A stretch of DNA of 64,000 nt from Flavobacterium agri (GCF_013401995.1 NZ_JACBJI010000002.1:620989-684988); one strand, 5' to 3'; shown: positions 1-8,667, numbered from the stretch's first letter. Made by a program: numbers and translations. Notes: generated by a model from the sequence alone, not told the origin.

Positions 1-1
1 C

Positions 2-304
2 TTGATTTCGCCTTACGCGCCTCACATCGCCGAGGAATTGTGGCACCAATTGGGTCACCAAACCAGCATTTCGACTGCGCCTTTCCCGACATTTAATCCG
101 GAACATTTGATCGAAAGCAGCAAGGAATATCCGGTTTCGTTCAACGGAAAGACGAAATTTTCGATTGAGCTTGGTTTGGATTTGAATCCGAAACAAATCG
201 AGGAAATCATCTTGAAAGACGAGCGAACGATTACGCAACTCGGCGGAAATGCTCCGAAGAAAGTGATCGTCGTTCCGGGAAGAATCATCAACATCGTACT
301 TTAA
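2..304 (+). CDS. leuS: Leucyl-tRNA synthetase, C-terminal part (partial)
   Basis: Only the last 100 codons lie in the window; the gene starts upstream of base 1. The visible part begins inside the anticodon-binding helical domain, with the class Ia signature ISPYAPHIAEELWHQLG, and ends with the small C-terminal domain that contacts the tRNA elbow. LeuRS charges tRNA-Leu in the cytoplasm. The first codon shown (TTG at 2) is an internal leucine and not a start. The stop TAA ends at 304, one base before the next gene's ATG at 306, so the two are probably co-transcribed. Identification rests on the characteristic APH-EELW block, which I regard as reliable for LeuRS in this position near the C-terminus. 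Confidence 0.9.
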   Translation: MISPYAPHIAEELWHQLGHQTSISTAPFPTFNPEHLIESSKEYPVSFNGKTKFSIELGLDLNPKQIEEIILKDERTITQLGGNAPKKVIVVPGRIINIVL

Positions 305-305
305 A

Positions 306-809
306 ATGAAGAAATACACGGCATCGCTAGACCTGACGGCAAAAATCATCACGGTTTGCGTTGCCGTCGTCCTCATTACAATTGCGGTAAGCGTTTGGGT
401 CGCGCCCGAAGACGGCGAAGGAATCCGCGTCCGGATTTGGGTCACTTGCATGATGACCGCTATTCTAACGCTCGGATTTTCGTTTGCGCCGACGCGTTTT
501 GCGTTAGGCGACGAAGGCATTACGATCCGTCGTTTCTGGACGGACGTTTTCATTCCGTTCGACAAAATAAAGTCTGCTCGAAAGGTCGAGAAAATCCCGA
601 GCAAAGGCCTAATCCGAACCATGGGAAGCGGTGGATTCTTCGGTTATTACGGCTATTTTTCGAACACGGAATTCGGTGCGATGAAATGGTACGTGACGCA
701 CAGAAGCAACGTCATCATGATAGAAGTAGGAAGCGAGAAAGTATTGATTTCACCAGATGAGGAAGATGATTTCCTGGCCGTTCTGAGGCAAAAGACGAAC
801 TTTGAATGA
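306..809 (+). CDS. Membrane protein with bacterial PH-like domain
   Basis: A 167-residue protein with two predicted membrane helices near residues 13-32 and 44-62, followed by a soluble C-terminal half. The second half, with its 'GDEGITIRRFW' strand and alternating hydrophobic pattern, resembles the bacterial PH-like fold found after two membrane helices in small uncharacterised inner-membrane proteins. No catalytic motif is visible. It begins one base after leuS and its stop TGA overlaps the ATG of the next gene (ATGA at 806-809), so it sits in a leuS-led transcription unit. Function unknown; the PH-domain assignment is by pattern and only moderately sure. Confidence 0.7.
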   Translation: MKKYTASLDLTAKIITVCVAVVLITIAVSVWVAPEDGEGIRVRIWVTCMMTAILTLGFSFAPTRFALGDEGITIRRFWTDVFIPFDKIKSARKVEKIPSKGLIRTMGSGGFFGYYGYFSNTEFGAMKWYVTHRSNVIMIEVGSEKVLISPDEEDDFLAVLRQKTNFE

Positions 810-1939
810 TAAGGAAGATCCTGCACATCGAAATGAGTCCAAATCGCATCTACGGACTTGATATATTACGTGCTTTTGCCATTCTTTTCGTGATGATGCA
901 CCATTGCGAAACGATGATCCCAAGCGAGAAATTCAAGTATTTGAGTGCTTTCATATTCGATGGGGTTGGGATATTTTTTGTGCTTAGCGGATTTTTGATC
1001 GGCGGAATCCTGATCAAGATCATCCAAAACCGAAAGTTCGGTTTTCGGGAACTGTTTTCGTTTTGGGCCAGGCGTTGGTTCCGGACCTTACCGAATTATA
1101 TTTTGGTGCTGACGCTTCTTTTGACGCTTTCGGGTATTTTCCGCACAGGCTTCAACCCTTTGAACTATGCTGATTATTACGTTTTTTCGCAGAACTTGTT
1201 CGCGTATCACCCGCCTTTTTTTCCTGAAGCCTGGAGTCTGAGCGTCGAGGAATGGTTTTACATCATCGTCCCTTTACTGCTGTTCGGATTGGGTTTTTTT
1301 GTGAAAATCCGGCCAAAGCGCGATCTTCCGGTGTTGGCGGTCGTTTTGATCGTGACCGTGACCGCCTTCCGATATTACCGCTTCATCAATTTGGGTCAGA
1401 CATCGCCCGAAGAATACGGTTTACTCTTCATGCGACAGGTTTCAACACGAATAGACGGAATCATGTTCGGGTTGATTGGTGCTTATTTCGCTTTTTTCCA
1501 TCAAAGCGTCTGGATGCGTTTTAAATTGCCGATGCTTGTCGCAGGATTATTGCTTTTCGCGTTTGCAAGAATTGTCACATATGGTATTTTGGGCGATATG
1601 ATGACCTACGTGTTCTCATTTACGTTGACTTCTTTGGCGACTTTGATGTTATTGCCGTTCCTTACAACCGTGAAAAGTGGAACGGGTTTGTTATTCCGTT
1701 TTTTCACGTACACGAGCCTTATATCTTATTCTATTTATCTCGTGAACTTCTCACTGGTGAAATTCTGGGTGATAAACAGATTGGATTGGGAAATCCTCGT
1801 AGGCAGAAACGGTTATTTGGTTATTGTTGTAAAGATTTGCTGTTTTTGGATTTTTACATACCTCATTTCTACTGTACTTTATAAATATTTTGAGGTTCCG
1901 ATGATGAACGTGCGCGATCGTTTTTCCAAAAAAGAATGA
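806..1939 (+). CDS. Acyltransferase 3 (OafA/YrhL-type) membrane protein
   Basis: A 377-residue polytopic membrane protein of the acyltransferase-3 family, which transfers acetyl or other acyl groups to sugars of surface polysaccharides or to other exported molecules. The N-terminal signature 'LDILRAFAILFVMMHHCE' (from residue 18) contains the arginine and histidine typical of the first helix, and about ten hydrophobic helices follow. The start at 806 overlaps the upstream stop by four bases; an alternative ATG at 833 would give MSPNRIYGLDILRA, which also fits the family, so the exact start is open. No SGNH domain follows, so this is the short form. The substrate cannot be read from sequence. 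Confidence 0.85.
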   Translation: MIRKILHIEMSPNRIYGLDILRAFAILFVMMHHCETMIPSEKFKYLSAFIFDGVGIFFVLSGFLIGGILIKIIQNRKFGFRELFSFWARRWFRTLPNYILVLTLLLTLSGIFRTGFNPLNYADYYVFSQNLFAYHPPFFPEAWSLSVEEWFYIIVPLLLFGLGFFVKIRPKRDLPVLAVVLIVTVTAFRYYRFINLGQTSPEEYGLLFMRQVSTRIDGIMFGLIGAYFAFFHQSVWMRFKLPMLVAGLLLFAFARIVTYGILGDMMTYVFSFTLTSLATLMLLPFLTTVKSGTGLLFRFFTYTSLISYSIYLVNFSLVKFWVINRLDWEILVGRNGYLVIVVKICCFWIFTYLISTVLYKYFEVPMMNVRDRFSKKE

Positions 1940-2026
1940 TTCAAGTTTAACAAAACTACAACGTGACATTTTGGCAAATGGTTTCAAATTTGATTGAAGC
2001 GAATCAAACCTAAAACTTGAATCAAA

Positions 2027-2704
2027 ATGAATCCAATGTGGATACTGATAATCGGAATCATGATTGCGAGCTGGCTTGTCGGCCAACGTCTGCAATCCAA
2101 ATTCGACAAATATTCCAAAATACAATTGCGCAACGGCATGAGCGGTGCTGAAATCGCGCAGCAAATGCTCGACGACCACGGAATCCGCGACGTCCGCGTA
2201 ATATCGACTCCAGGCCGTTTGACCGACCATTACAATCCCGCGGATAAAACCGTAAACCTTTCCGAAGCCGTTTACAACCAACGAAATGCGGCCGCTGCAG
2301 CCGTTGCCGCCCATGAAGTCGGGCATGCGGTGCAACATGCAAAGGCGTATGCGATGCTGCAGTTCCGTTCGGCGATTGTTCCGGCGGTGAACGTGGCTTC
2401 TAAAGTGATGCCTTTCTTGCTTATCGGTGGGATTTTGCTGCTCAATTCGTTTCCGCAGTTGCTGCTCATCGGGATTTTGTTGTTTGCGACGACGACGGTG
2501 TTCTCGTTCGTGACGCTTCCCGTCGAATACGATGCGAGTAATCGCGCTTTGGCCTGGCTCGAAAACAAAAATATGGTGACGCGAGAAGAACACGACGGTG
2601 CGAAAGATGCGTTGAAATGGGCCGCGCGAACATATGTCGTAGCCGCGATTTCGTCACTCGCGACATTGCTGTACTATATTTCGATCTACAACAACCGCAG
2701 ATAA
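2027..2704 (+). CDS. Zinc metallopeptidase, YugP family (PF04298)
   Basis: A 225-residue membrane-bound peptidase. An N-terminal helix (residues 4-19) precedes the soluble catalytic part with the zinc motif HEVGH at residues 96-100, followed by 'AVQHAKAYAMLQFRSAIVP', then two more membrane helices around 125-165 and one at the C-terminus near 205. This order and the NLSEAVYN sequence before the zinc site are typical of the YugP/DUF neutral zinc metallopeptidase family, whose physiological substrate is not known. It stands alone: an 87-bp gap separates it from the acyltransferase and a hairpin-plus-T-run terminator follows at 2733-2753. Confidence 0.88.
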   Translation: MNPMWILIIGIMIASWLVGQRLQSKFDKYSKIQLRNGMSGAEIAQQMLDDHGIRDVRVISTPGRLTDHYNPADKTVNLSEAVYNQRNAAAAAVAAHEVGHAVQHAKAYAMLQFRSAIVPAVNVASKVMPFLLIGGILLLNSFPQLLLIGILLFATTTVFSFVTLPVEYDASNRALAWLENKNMVTREEHDGAKDALKWAARTYVVAAISSLATLLYYISIYNNRR

Positions 2705-2732
2705 TGCAAAAACCGACATAAATGAAAAGTCC

Positions 2733-2753
2733 GTCCGCAGTGGCGGATTTTTT
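2733..2753 (+). terminator. Rho-independent terminator after the zinc peptidase
   Basis: TCCGC / GCGGA stem with a four-base loop, followed by TTTTTT. It lies 30 bp after the peptidase stop and before the convergent Lrp-type gene. Confidence 0.7.
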
Positions 2754-2790
2754 ATGCGGATTGATAAATATGTGTGTAAATGATACGAGG

Positions 2791-3261
2791 TTACAGCTGG
2801 ATTTGCCTCTCAATCTGCTGATCCAAAGAAATAAATGTCTCTGTCCTTGAAACGCCCGCGATCGGCTGTATCTTTTTATTGAGCAACTGCATCAGATGCT
2901 CGTTATCGCGACAAATGATCTTGATAAGGATTGACCAATTTCCGGTAGTGTAGTGGCATTCGAGTACTTCCGGGATTTTTTTGAGATCGCGTACCGCCTC
3001 AGAGTTACTCGATGCTTTTTCGAGATAAATGCCTACGAACGCCATCGTCGAATAACCCAGGACTTTTGTATCGACCACGAATTTCGACCCCGAAATCACA
3101 CCGGCTTGTTCCAGTTTTCGCAGCCTTTGGTGGATCGCCGCTCCCGAAATCCCGATTTTATTCGCAATTTGCAAAATGGGTTTGCGCGCGTCTTCCATCA
3201 AATCGCGCAGAATCTGTTTGTCGATACCGTCGATTTCAATTTGTAACGAGTTTATCTTCAT
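2791..3261 (-). CDS. Lrp/AsnC-family transcriptional regulator
   Basis: A 156-residue regulator with an N-terminal winged helix-turn-helix (residues about 10-60; 'IDKQILRDLMEDARKPILQIANKIG' followed by 'AIHQRLRKLEQAGVI') and a C-terminal RAM/AsnC ligand-binding alpha-beta domain. Proteins of this family form dimers to octamers and sense amino acids. It lies 97 bp downstream of a saccharopine-dehydrogenase-like gene on the same strand, so an amino-acid (lysine or related) signal and co-regulation with that enzyme are plausible, but this is inference. The start is the first ATG of the frame and fits the usual family length. Confidence 0.9.
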   Translation of the reverse strand: MKINSLQIEIDGIDKQILRDLMEDARKPILQIANKIGISGAAIHQRLRKLEQAGVISGSKFVVDTKVLGYSTMAFVGIYLEKASSNSEAVRDLKKIPEVLECHYTTGNWSILIKIICRDNEHLMQLLNKKIQPIAGVSRTETFISLDQQIERQIQL

Positions 3262-3358
3262 GGCTTTCGGTTTGAAAGCGAAGATAAGGATTTTGGTTTT
3301 AAATGGAAATGGTTGGGATTTCGACGTAGGAGAAATCTCAGCCGGACGCGTTGAATCA

Positions 3359-4732
3359 TCAATTCCCCAACAATTTATCGGGATTGTACCCGATGTACGG
3401 CATTTCCGTCTCCTTGAAAATCACGCCGAATTCCTCGAGTTCTTCCAAAATCGGTTCGTAGACTTCCTTATTGATCGGAAGCTGGACGCCGGGTGTGGTG
3501 ATTTTTCCGTTCAAGATCTGCAAAGTTGCCATCGCAACCGGCAATCCGACGGTTTTCGCCATTGCGGTATACGTTTGGTCGTCGCCGATGCACACCATTT
3601 TCGAATCGATTTGGTGTTCTTCTCCGTTGAGTTCGTACCCGAATTTGTGGTACATTACGATCATGTCTTTGTCGTCCGGTTTGAGCGACCATTTGTCCGA
3701 AAGTATTTTTTCAAGGATTTGTGCCGGAGTCGCATTCGGCAAACCGACGATTTTCTTCGGATTGAACAAATCGAGCTCGAGTAATTTATCCCAAATGATA
3801 TCGTCCTGTTCGATACCGAGTTGCAGGCGAAGCTTGATCTCTACGGAATCAGTCGGATGATAAGGCAGGAAAAGGTTGATGAATTCGCGATACGAAATCG
3901 TGTCGGAATTGTCGATGACATAAGTGTCGTCGGTCATTCCCAACTGCACGAACATATTCCAGGCGCGCGAAAATCCGACGCGACGTATCGTTCCTCTATA
4001 TAAGGTAAGAACGTCGTCGAGTCCGTAAACGCTGCGGTATTTCAACGAGTCGCGGTTGGCGTAACCCTCAAATTTTCCGTAACCTTCCACTTCGAGGAAT
4101 TCGGTCCTGCGAAACAATTTATGGTAGGGGATGTATTTGTATTTTCCTTCCTGAATGAATTTCGCCGCTCCGCCTTGTCCGGCCAATACGACATTTCTCG
4201 GTGCCCAGGTGAATTTGTAATTCCACAGGTTGTCGTCCGATTCGGGAGCGACCAATCCGCCGCAAAACGATTCGAACAACAGCATTTTTCCGCCTTTTTC
4301 ACGGATTTCGTCAATGATTTTCATCGCACTCATATGGTCGATTCCGGGGTCAAGCCCGATTTCGTTCATGAAAACGAGGCCGTTTTGCTTTGCGGCATCG
4401 TCCAAACTCGCCATCGCTTCACTTATATAGGAAGCCGTGACCATGTGTTTCTTGAGTGCGATACAATCTTTCGCGACTTCGATGTGCATGTGCGCCGGAA
4501 GCATCGAAATCACGATATCGGCTTTCCCGATTTCGGCCATCCTTTGTTCCTTGTCACGGATGTCGAGTGCGATCGCCGTAGCGTTTGCGTGGTTCGCGGT
4601 TTTTCTCTGTGCGAGTTCAAGCGAAAGGTCGCCTATGGTCAGGTGAAGGTTCTCGATGTCCGATTTATTGAGCAGATATTGGATAAGCGACGAAGCCGAA
4701 CGGCCGGCTCCTATGATCAGGATGTTTCTCAT
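3359..4732 (-). CDS. Saccharopine dehydrogenase-like protein
   Basis: A 457-residue NAD(P)-dependent oxidoreductase of the saccharopine dehydrogenase/reductase family. The start at 4732 places the Rossmann glycine motif GAGRSASS at residues 6-13 (MRNILIIGAGRS); the frame stays open 12 codons further upstream but those precede the promoter element and are not needed. The C-terminal part contains the long insertion typical of the fungal-type saccharopine reductase. In this family the usual reaction interconverts saccharopine with 2-aminoadipate semialdehyde and glutamate in lysine metabolism; a related enzyme could use another substrate. A -7 element lies at 4752-4759, divergent from DUF423, and an Lrp-type regulator follows downstream. 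Confidence 0.85.
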   Translation of the reverse strand: MRNILIIGAGRSASSLIQYLLNKSDIENLHLTIGDLSLELAQRKTANHANATAIALDIRDKEQRMAEIGKADIVISMLPAHMHIEVAKDCIALKKHMVTASYISEAMASLDDAAKQNGLVFMNEIGLDPGIDHMSAMKIIDEIREKGGKMLLFESFCGGLVAPESDDNLWNYKFTWAPRNVVLAGQGGAAKFIQEGKYKYIPYHKLFRRTEFLEVEGYGKFEGYANRDSLKYRSVYGLDDVLTLYRGTIRRVGFSRAWNMFVQLGMTDDTYVIDNSDTISYREFINLFLPYHPTDSVEIKLRLQLGIEQDDIIWDKLLELDLFNPKKIVGLPNATPAQILEKILSDKWSLKPDDKDMIVMYHKFGYELNGEEHQIDSKMVCIGDDQTYTAMAKTVGLPVAMATLQILNGKITTPGVQLPINKEVYEPILEELEEFGVIFKETEMPYIGYNPDKLLGN

Positions 4733-4751
4733 TTTTGAAAGAATAGTGCGC

Positions 4752-4759
4752 CAAAGGTA
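4752..4759 (-). promoter_or_regulatory. -7 promoter element (TACCTTTG) of the saccharopine dehydrogenase-like gene
   Basis: Matches the Bacteroidota -7 consensus TAnnTTTG on the minus strand, 19 bases before the start codon at 4732. It forms a divergent promoter pair with the element at 4801-4808. Confidence 0.6.
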
Positions 4760-4800
4760 AACGGGCAAATATTAAAATCAAAATTTGGGTCGATTTGCGC

Positions 4801-4808
4801 TACTTTTG
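4801..4808 (+). promoter_or_regulatory. -7 promoter element (TACTTTTG) of the DUF423 gene
   Basis: Exact match to TAnnTTTG, 15 bases upstream of the ATG at 4824. Its presence here argues against the earlier in-frame start at 4785, which would lie upstream of the promoter. Confidence 0.65.
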
Positions 4809-4823
4809 TTGAAAATCATCAAA

Positions 4824-5207
4824 ATGGACAGAAAACTGTTGATCGCGGGTACTTTTTTCGGAATGACAGCAATCGTTTTGGGCGCATTCGGAGCTCACGC
4901 GTTGAAACAAATCTTAAATGCAGAACAATTGCAGACGTTCGAAACCGGTGTCAAATACCAAATGTATCACGCGCTTTTCTTGTTGTTCGTAGGCGCGTAT
5001 TCCGGAATTTCGGCAAAGTCCAAGAACATTATCTTTTGGTTAATTTTTACGGGTGTGATATTCTTTTCGGGCTCGATTTATTTGTTGGCGACGGGCGCGG
5101 CCGAAAACTTTAACAAAATTATCGGACCGATAACTCCGATCGGCGGAATGCTGTTAATTATCGGTTGGTTTGTGCTTCTCATCGATTTTTTTCGCCAAAA
5201 ATCTTAA
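4824..5207 (+). CDS. DUF423 family small membrane protein (YgdD-like)
   Basis: A 127-residue protein with four predicted membrane helices. The opening 'LLIAGTFFGMTAIVLGAFGAHALK' with the conserved GAFGAH motif is the hallmark of the DUF423 family, followed by the family's YQMYHALFLL segment. These are inner-membrane proteins of unknown function present in many bacteria. The start at 4824 was chosen because a -7 promoter element sits at 4801-4808 and the upstream extension is not conserved-looking. An inverted repeat overlaps its 3' end (5206-5238) and may serve as terminator and as part of the pckA control region. Confidence 0.88.
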   Translation: MDRKLLIAGTFFGMTAIVLGAFGAHALKQILNAEQLQTFETGVKYQMYHALFLLFVGAYSGISAKSKNIIFWLIFTGVIFFSGSIYLLATGAAENFNKIIGPITPIGGMLLIIGWFVLLIDFFRQKS

Positions 5208-5238
5208 AATTACGAAATCGTTATAGTTCGTAAATTTT
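5206..5238. repeat. Inverted repeat in front of the pckA promoter
   Basis: AAAATTACGAA at 5206-5216 pairs with TTCGTAAATTTT at 5227-5238 with one bulged base. It begins at the stop of the DUF423 gene and ends six bases before the pckA -7 element, covering the -33 region, so it could be a terminator, an operator, or both. Confidence 0.5.
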
Positions 5239-5244
5239 AATTTC

Positions 5245-5252
5245 TATTTTTG
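5245..5252 (+). promoter_or_regulatory. -7 promoter element (TATTTTTG) of pckA
   Basis: Exact TAnnTTTG match 28 bases upstream of the pckA ATG at 5281. The -33 region overlaps the inverted repeat at 5206-5238. Confidence 0.65.
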
Positions 5253-5280
5253 TCACGCAAACAACTACTAGCAACAATTC

Positions 5281-6909
5281 ATGGAGAATTACGCCCAAAT
5301 TACGAAATCGATTTCGCTTGCCCAATACGGAATCGAGAATGCAGCGGAAATCATTTACAATCCAAGTTACGAGCAACTGTTTGAGGATGAGTTGAATTCC
5401 TCTTTGGAAGGTTTTGAAAAAGGCCAGATGTCTGAACTTGGCGCAGTGAATGTGATGACGGGAGAGTTCACAGGACGTTCCCCGAAAGATAAATATATCG
5501 TTAAGGACGACGTTACGAAAGATACCATTTGGTGGACATCGGAAAAAGCGGCCAACGACAACAAACCGATTTCGCAAGGTACTTGGAATGCGCTAAAGGA
5601 AACGACCCTAAAGCAACTTTCAGGAAAGAAATTATATGTGGTGGATGCTTTTTGCGGCGCCAACCAGGACACGCGCCTGAAAGTGCGTTTCATCATGGAA
5701 GTGGCCTGGCAGGCACATTTCGTGAAGAATATGTTCATCCGTCCGACCGAGGAAGAGCTAGACAATTTCGATGAGCCGGACTTCATCGTGATGAACGCTT
5801 CCAAAACGCATTTCGAAGATTACAAAGCCCACGGATTGAATTCCGAAGTTTATATCGCGTTCAACCTTACCGAGAAGATGCAGCTTATTGGCGGTACTTG
5901 GTACGGTGGCGAGATGAAAAAGGGAATGTTCGCGATGATGAACTATTACCTTCCACTTCAGGGAATCGCGTCGATGCACTGTTCGGCCAACAAAGGAAAA
6001 GAGGGCGATGTGGCCGTGTTCTTCGGATTGTCCGGAACCGGAAAAACCACGCTTTCTACCGATCCGAAACGCGAATTGATCGGTGACGACGAGCACGGAT
6101 GGGATAACGAAGGTGTCTTCAATTTCGAAGGCGGATGCTACGCAAAGACCATCAACCTTAATAAAGAAGCCGAACCGGATATTTTCAATGCGATTCGCAA
6201 AGATGCCTTGCTCGAAAACGTAACGGTAGACGCAAACGGAAAGATTGATTTTAACGATGGTTCGGTGACACAGAATACACGTGTTTCGTATCCGATCTAT
6301 CACATCGATAATATCGTAAAACCGGTTTCTAAGGCCGGTCACGCCTCAAAAGTAATTTTTCTGACTGCCGATGCTTTCGGTGTTATGCCACCGGTTTCGA
6401 AGCTTACGCCAGAACAGACACAATATTATTTCCTATCCGGATTTACAGCTAAGCTTGCCGGAACGGAGCGAGGCGTAACCGAACCCCAACCCACGTTTTC
6501 AGCCTGTTTCGGCAAAGCTTTCCTAACACTTCACCCGTCTAAATACGGAGCGGAACTCGTGAAGAAAATGGAAGAGCACAACGCGACGGCTTACATGGTA
6601 AACACGGGCTGGAACGGAACTGGAAAGCGTATTTCGATCAAAGATACGCGTGCGATCATCGACAGGATTCTTGACGGATCTATCGAGCATGCCGAAATGC
6701 AACAGATCCCGGTGTTCAACCTAAGCGTACCGACAGGATTGGAAGGAGTCGATACAAACATTCTCGATCCGAGAAACACGTATCAAAACGCGTCCGAATG
6801 GACAGAAAAAGCACATAACCTCGGAAAACTCTTTGTAGAGAATTTCCAACAATATACAGATTCGTCTGAAGCCGCAAACCTGGTGAAAGCCGGGCCGCAA
6901 TTGTCTTAG
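5281..6909 (+). CDS. pckA: Phosphoenolpyruvate carboxykinase (ATP)
   Basis: A 542-residue ATP-dependent PEP carboxykinase, which converts oxaloacetate and ATP to phosphoenolpyruvate, CO2 and ADP and starts gluconeogenesis. The P-loop [10 protein letters not shown] is at residues 249-258, followed by the family-specific LIGDDEHGW metal/kinase motif; the oxaloacetate-binding region with '[12 protein letters not shown]' lies near residue 60, and a lysine/histidine pair that binds Mn2+ sits in '[11 protein letters not shown]'. Length matches the ATP-type enzyme (about 540) and not the GTP type. It is monocistronic, with its own promoter and a terminator at 6934-6966. Confidence is high. Confidence 0.97.
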   Translation: MENYAQITKSISLAQYGIENAAEIIYNPSYEQLFEDELNSSLEGFEKGQMSELGAVNVMTGEFTGRSPKDKYIVKDDVTKDTIWWTSEKAANDNKPISQGTWNALKETTLKQLSGKKLYVVDAFCGANQDTRLKVRFIMEVAWQAHFVKNMFIRPTEEELDNFDEPDFIVMNASKTHFEDYKAHGLNSEVYIAFNLTEKMQLIGGTWYGGEMKKGMFAMMNYYLPLQGIASMHCSANKGKEGDVAVFFGLSGTGKTTLSTDPKRELIGDDEHGWDNEGVFNFEGGCYAKTINLNKEAEPDIFNAIRKDALLENVTVDANGKIDFNDGSVTQNTRVSYPIYHIDNIVKPVSKAGHASKVIFLTADAFGVMPPVSKLTPEQTQYYFLSGFTAKLAGTERGVTEPQPTFSACFGKAFLTLHPSKYGAELVKKMEEHNATAYMVNTGWNGTGKRISIKDTRAIIDRILDGSIEHAEMQQIPVFNLSVPTGLEGVDTNILDPRNTYQNASEWTEKAHNLGKLFVENFQQYTDSSEAANLVKAGPQLS

Positions 6910-6933
6910 TTTTTTTGATTTTTAGAGGTTACG

Positions 6934-6966
6934 AAAAAGCGCTGTCACACGTTGATGGCGCTTTTT
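6934..6966 (+). terminator. Rho-independent terminator of pckA
   Basis: AAAAAGCGC at 6934-6942 pairs perfectly with GCGCTTTTT at 6958-6966, with a 15-base loop and a T-run on the plus strand. Confidence 0.75.
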
Positions 6967-7036
6967 TAATTTGGTGTATGTCGAAGATTATTGCGCCCGA
7001 GCGAAGATGACTCTTGCCGCAAAAAACAGCAGTTCC

Positions 7037-7088
7037 GCGCGATGCTCTGGCGTCGCGCATTTTGCTTCTTTTCTGCGAGGAAAAGAAG
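7037..7088. repeat. Two consecutive hairpins in the pckA-hemD intergenic region
   Basis: GCGCGA (7037-7042) pairs with TCGCGC (7053-7058), then CTTCTTTTC (7065-7073) pairs with GAAAAGAAG (7080-7088). No convincing gene covers this 250-bp stretch; a 60-codon open frame across it has no family features. Confidence 0.45.
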
Positions 7089-7117
7089 AAATAGATTTGG
7101 AAGCGAAGCTTTCAAAC

Positions 7118-7145
7118 AAAAAGGCCACTCGAAGAGCGGCTTTTA
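7118..7145 (-). terminator. Terminator of the hemD operon
   Basis: On the minus strand AAAAGCCGCTCTTCGAGTGG(CC) folds into a stem of AAAAGCCGCT with AGTGGCCTTTT (one wobble), ending in a T-run. It lies 17 bases past the hemD stop. Confidence 0.65.
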
Positions 7146-7161
7146 AACTATAGAGTGGAGT

Positions 7162-7917
7162 TTATTTCTCTTTATTGACTTTAGCAATATACTTATCCAA
7201 TGCCATCGTCATCGAAGGAGCTTCCGGAGACGGCGCCATAATATCGACACGCAAACCATGTGCTTCGGCTTCTTTTTGCACGGAGCTTCCAAAAACCGCA
7301 ATCCTTGTCTCGTTTTGAGCGAAGTCAGGGAAGTTTTTGAACAACGACTTGATTCCGGTCGGGCTAAAGAAAGCCAGCACGTCGTAGTACACGTCGGCCA
7401 AGTCTGAAAGGTCGCTCATGACGGTGCGGTAAAACGTCCCGACTGTCCAATCGACTTTAAGGTTATTCAAAGTTTGCGGAGCATCTGGGTTTTGTTGGTC
7501 TGAAGCCGGTAAAAGGAATTTCTCGTCCTTGTACTTCTTGATCAACGGCGACATGTCGGCAAAATCTTTCTGTCCGACATAAATCTTGCGCTTGCGGTAT
7601 ACGACATACTTTTGCAGATAAAACGCGATGGCTTCGCTTTGGCAGAAGTATTTCAAGCCTTCAGGTACTTTATAGCGCATTTCGTCGGCCACGCGGAAAA
7701 AATGATCGACCGCGTTCTTGCTCGTCAAAATGATGGCTGTATATTGGCTGATGTCGATTTTCTGTTGTCTGATTTCCTTTGCAGGAACGCCTTCGACATG
7801 AATGAAAGGCCTAAAATCGATCTTTACTTTATGCTTCTGCGAGAGCTCAAAGTAAGGGGAATTCTCCACCTTAGGTTCCGGTTGGGAAACCAGAATAGTT
7901 TTCACTTTGTTTGGCAT
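7162..7917 (-). CDS. hemD: Uroporphyrinogen-III synthase
   Basis: A 251-residue HemD, which cyclises hydroxymethylbilane with inversion of ring D to uroporphyrinogen III in haem synthesis. The sequence has the two-lobed alpha-beta pattern of the family; 'AIILTSKNAVDHFF' near residue 60 is the usual SxNAV motif at the domain interface, and 'DVLAFFSPTGIKSLF' near 180 is the matching SPTG motif, followed by 'RIAVFGSSVQKEAEAHGL'. Overall similarity in this family is low, so the motifs and the known flavobacterial neighbour (DUF4271 protein directly upstream, three bases away) carry the call. Confidence 0.9.
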   Translation of the reverse strand: MPNKVKTILVSQPEPKVENSPYFELSQKHKVKIDFRPFIHVEGVPAKEIRQQKIDISQYTAIILTSKNAVDHFFRVADEMRYKVPEGLKYFCQSEAIAFYLQKYVVYRKRKIYVGQKDFADMSPLIKKYKDEKFLLPASDQQNPDAPQTLNNLKVDWTVGTFYRTVMSDLSDLADVYYDVLAFFSPTGIKSLFKNFPDFAQNETRIAVFGSSVQKEAEAHGLRVDIMAPSPEAPSMTMALDKYIAKVNKEK

Positions 7918-7920
7918 TTT

Positions 7921-8586
7921 CTAACTTTTTGTAAACCAATAATACATGAAATAGTAGGGTGCTATTTCGAGTGTGCAAAGATACAAAATAAAATAGAACA
8001 ACTTGCTCGCCAAGATGTTTTGATAATTTCTTAATGAAACGATATAAGTGAGCGCGTTGATTAGTAAAATCATACCGATTAACACCAAAAATAAGTTTTT
8101 TGGCGTGCCCGTGTTGAAGTACAAGATGATGTCTACGGGTAAAAGCAGCAATCCAACGTAAGTGCGATAACTCACCTTCTGTAAATTGAACTGCTCGACG
8201 AACTCATCTATGTTGAATGAGGCCGCTATGATTTTCTCGATAAGATATTTGGATAGGATGAAAACGCCCAGCAATCCGAAAATCCTGATGAACAAAAGCC
8301 AATCGCCTTTGTCGGCATATCCGAAATTGTACAACGTCAATTGGATGAAGAATGCCAGCGAAATCAAATGCAACCCGAAAAGCAACACGTTGAACCAACT
8401 CATGAGGTTGCTGTTGTCGCGGTACACCTTGATGTATTTGTCTGAAATTCCGAGTCTCGTGAACTCTGCGAAGCGCGTCTCAAAAAGCGAGCGCGTCAAC
8501 GCGATAAGCACGAAGCATAAGACGAACAGCACGATCGCCCAGTCTTTGTTCTCTATCAATCTCGGATTCAGGAAACTCTCATTCAT
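7921..8586 (-). CDS. DUF4271 domain membrane protein
   Basis: A 221-residue protein with six predicted membrane helices and no catalytic motif. It directly precedes hemD on the same strand with three bases between the genes. This pairing with uroporphyrinogen-III synthase is common in flavobacteria and is the main reason for the DUF4271 call. Its role is unknown. A -7 element at 8594-8601 lies seven bases upstream of the start codon, which implies a very short leader for this operon. It is divergent from the mannosyltransferase gene. Confidence 0.82.
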   Translation of the reverse strand: MNESFLNPRLIENKDWAIVLFVLCFVLIALTRSLFETRFAEFTRLGISDKYIKVYRDNSNLMSWFNVLLFGLHLISLAFFIQLTLYNFGYADKGDWLLFIRIFGLLGVFILSKYLIEKIIAASFNIDEFVEQFNLQKVSYRTYVGLLLLPVDIILYFNTGTPKNLFLVLIGMILLINALTYIVSLRNYQNILASKLFYFILYLCTLEIAPYYFMYYWFTKS

Positions 8587-8593
8587 AACGCAG

Positions 8594-8601
8594 CAAAAGT
8601 A
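8594..8601 (-). promoter_or_regulatory. -7 promoter element (TACTTTTG) of the DUF4271-hemD operon
   Basis: Exact TAnnTTTG on the minus strand, seven bases before the start codon at 8586. It is half of a divergent promoter pair with 8660-8667. Confidence 0.6.
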
Positions 8602-8659
8602 CTAAAAACAACGCCCTAATTATTATAATTTTCTTGGGATTCATGTGGGTCAAATACCT

Positions 8660-8667
8660 TATTTTTG
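8660..8667 (+). promoter_or_regulatory. -7 promoter element (TATTTTTG) of the mannosyltransferase operon
   Basis: Exact TAnnTTTG, 18 bases before the ATG at 8686; a TTG at 8635-8637 is a possible -33 element with 22-base spacing. Confidence 0.6.

Noticed and set aside
1751..2593. 280-codon open frame on the minus strand across the acyltransferase end and the zinc peptidase
   Set aside because: Composition is Arg/His/Phe-rich without structure and it is a shadow of two genes with clear families.
6971..7153. 60-codon open frame between pckA and hemD
   Set aside because: It runs through the four hairpins of the gap, lacks a promoter or ribosome binding site and has no protein-like pattern.
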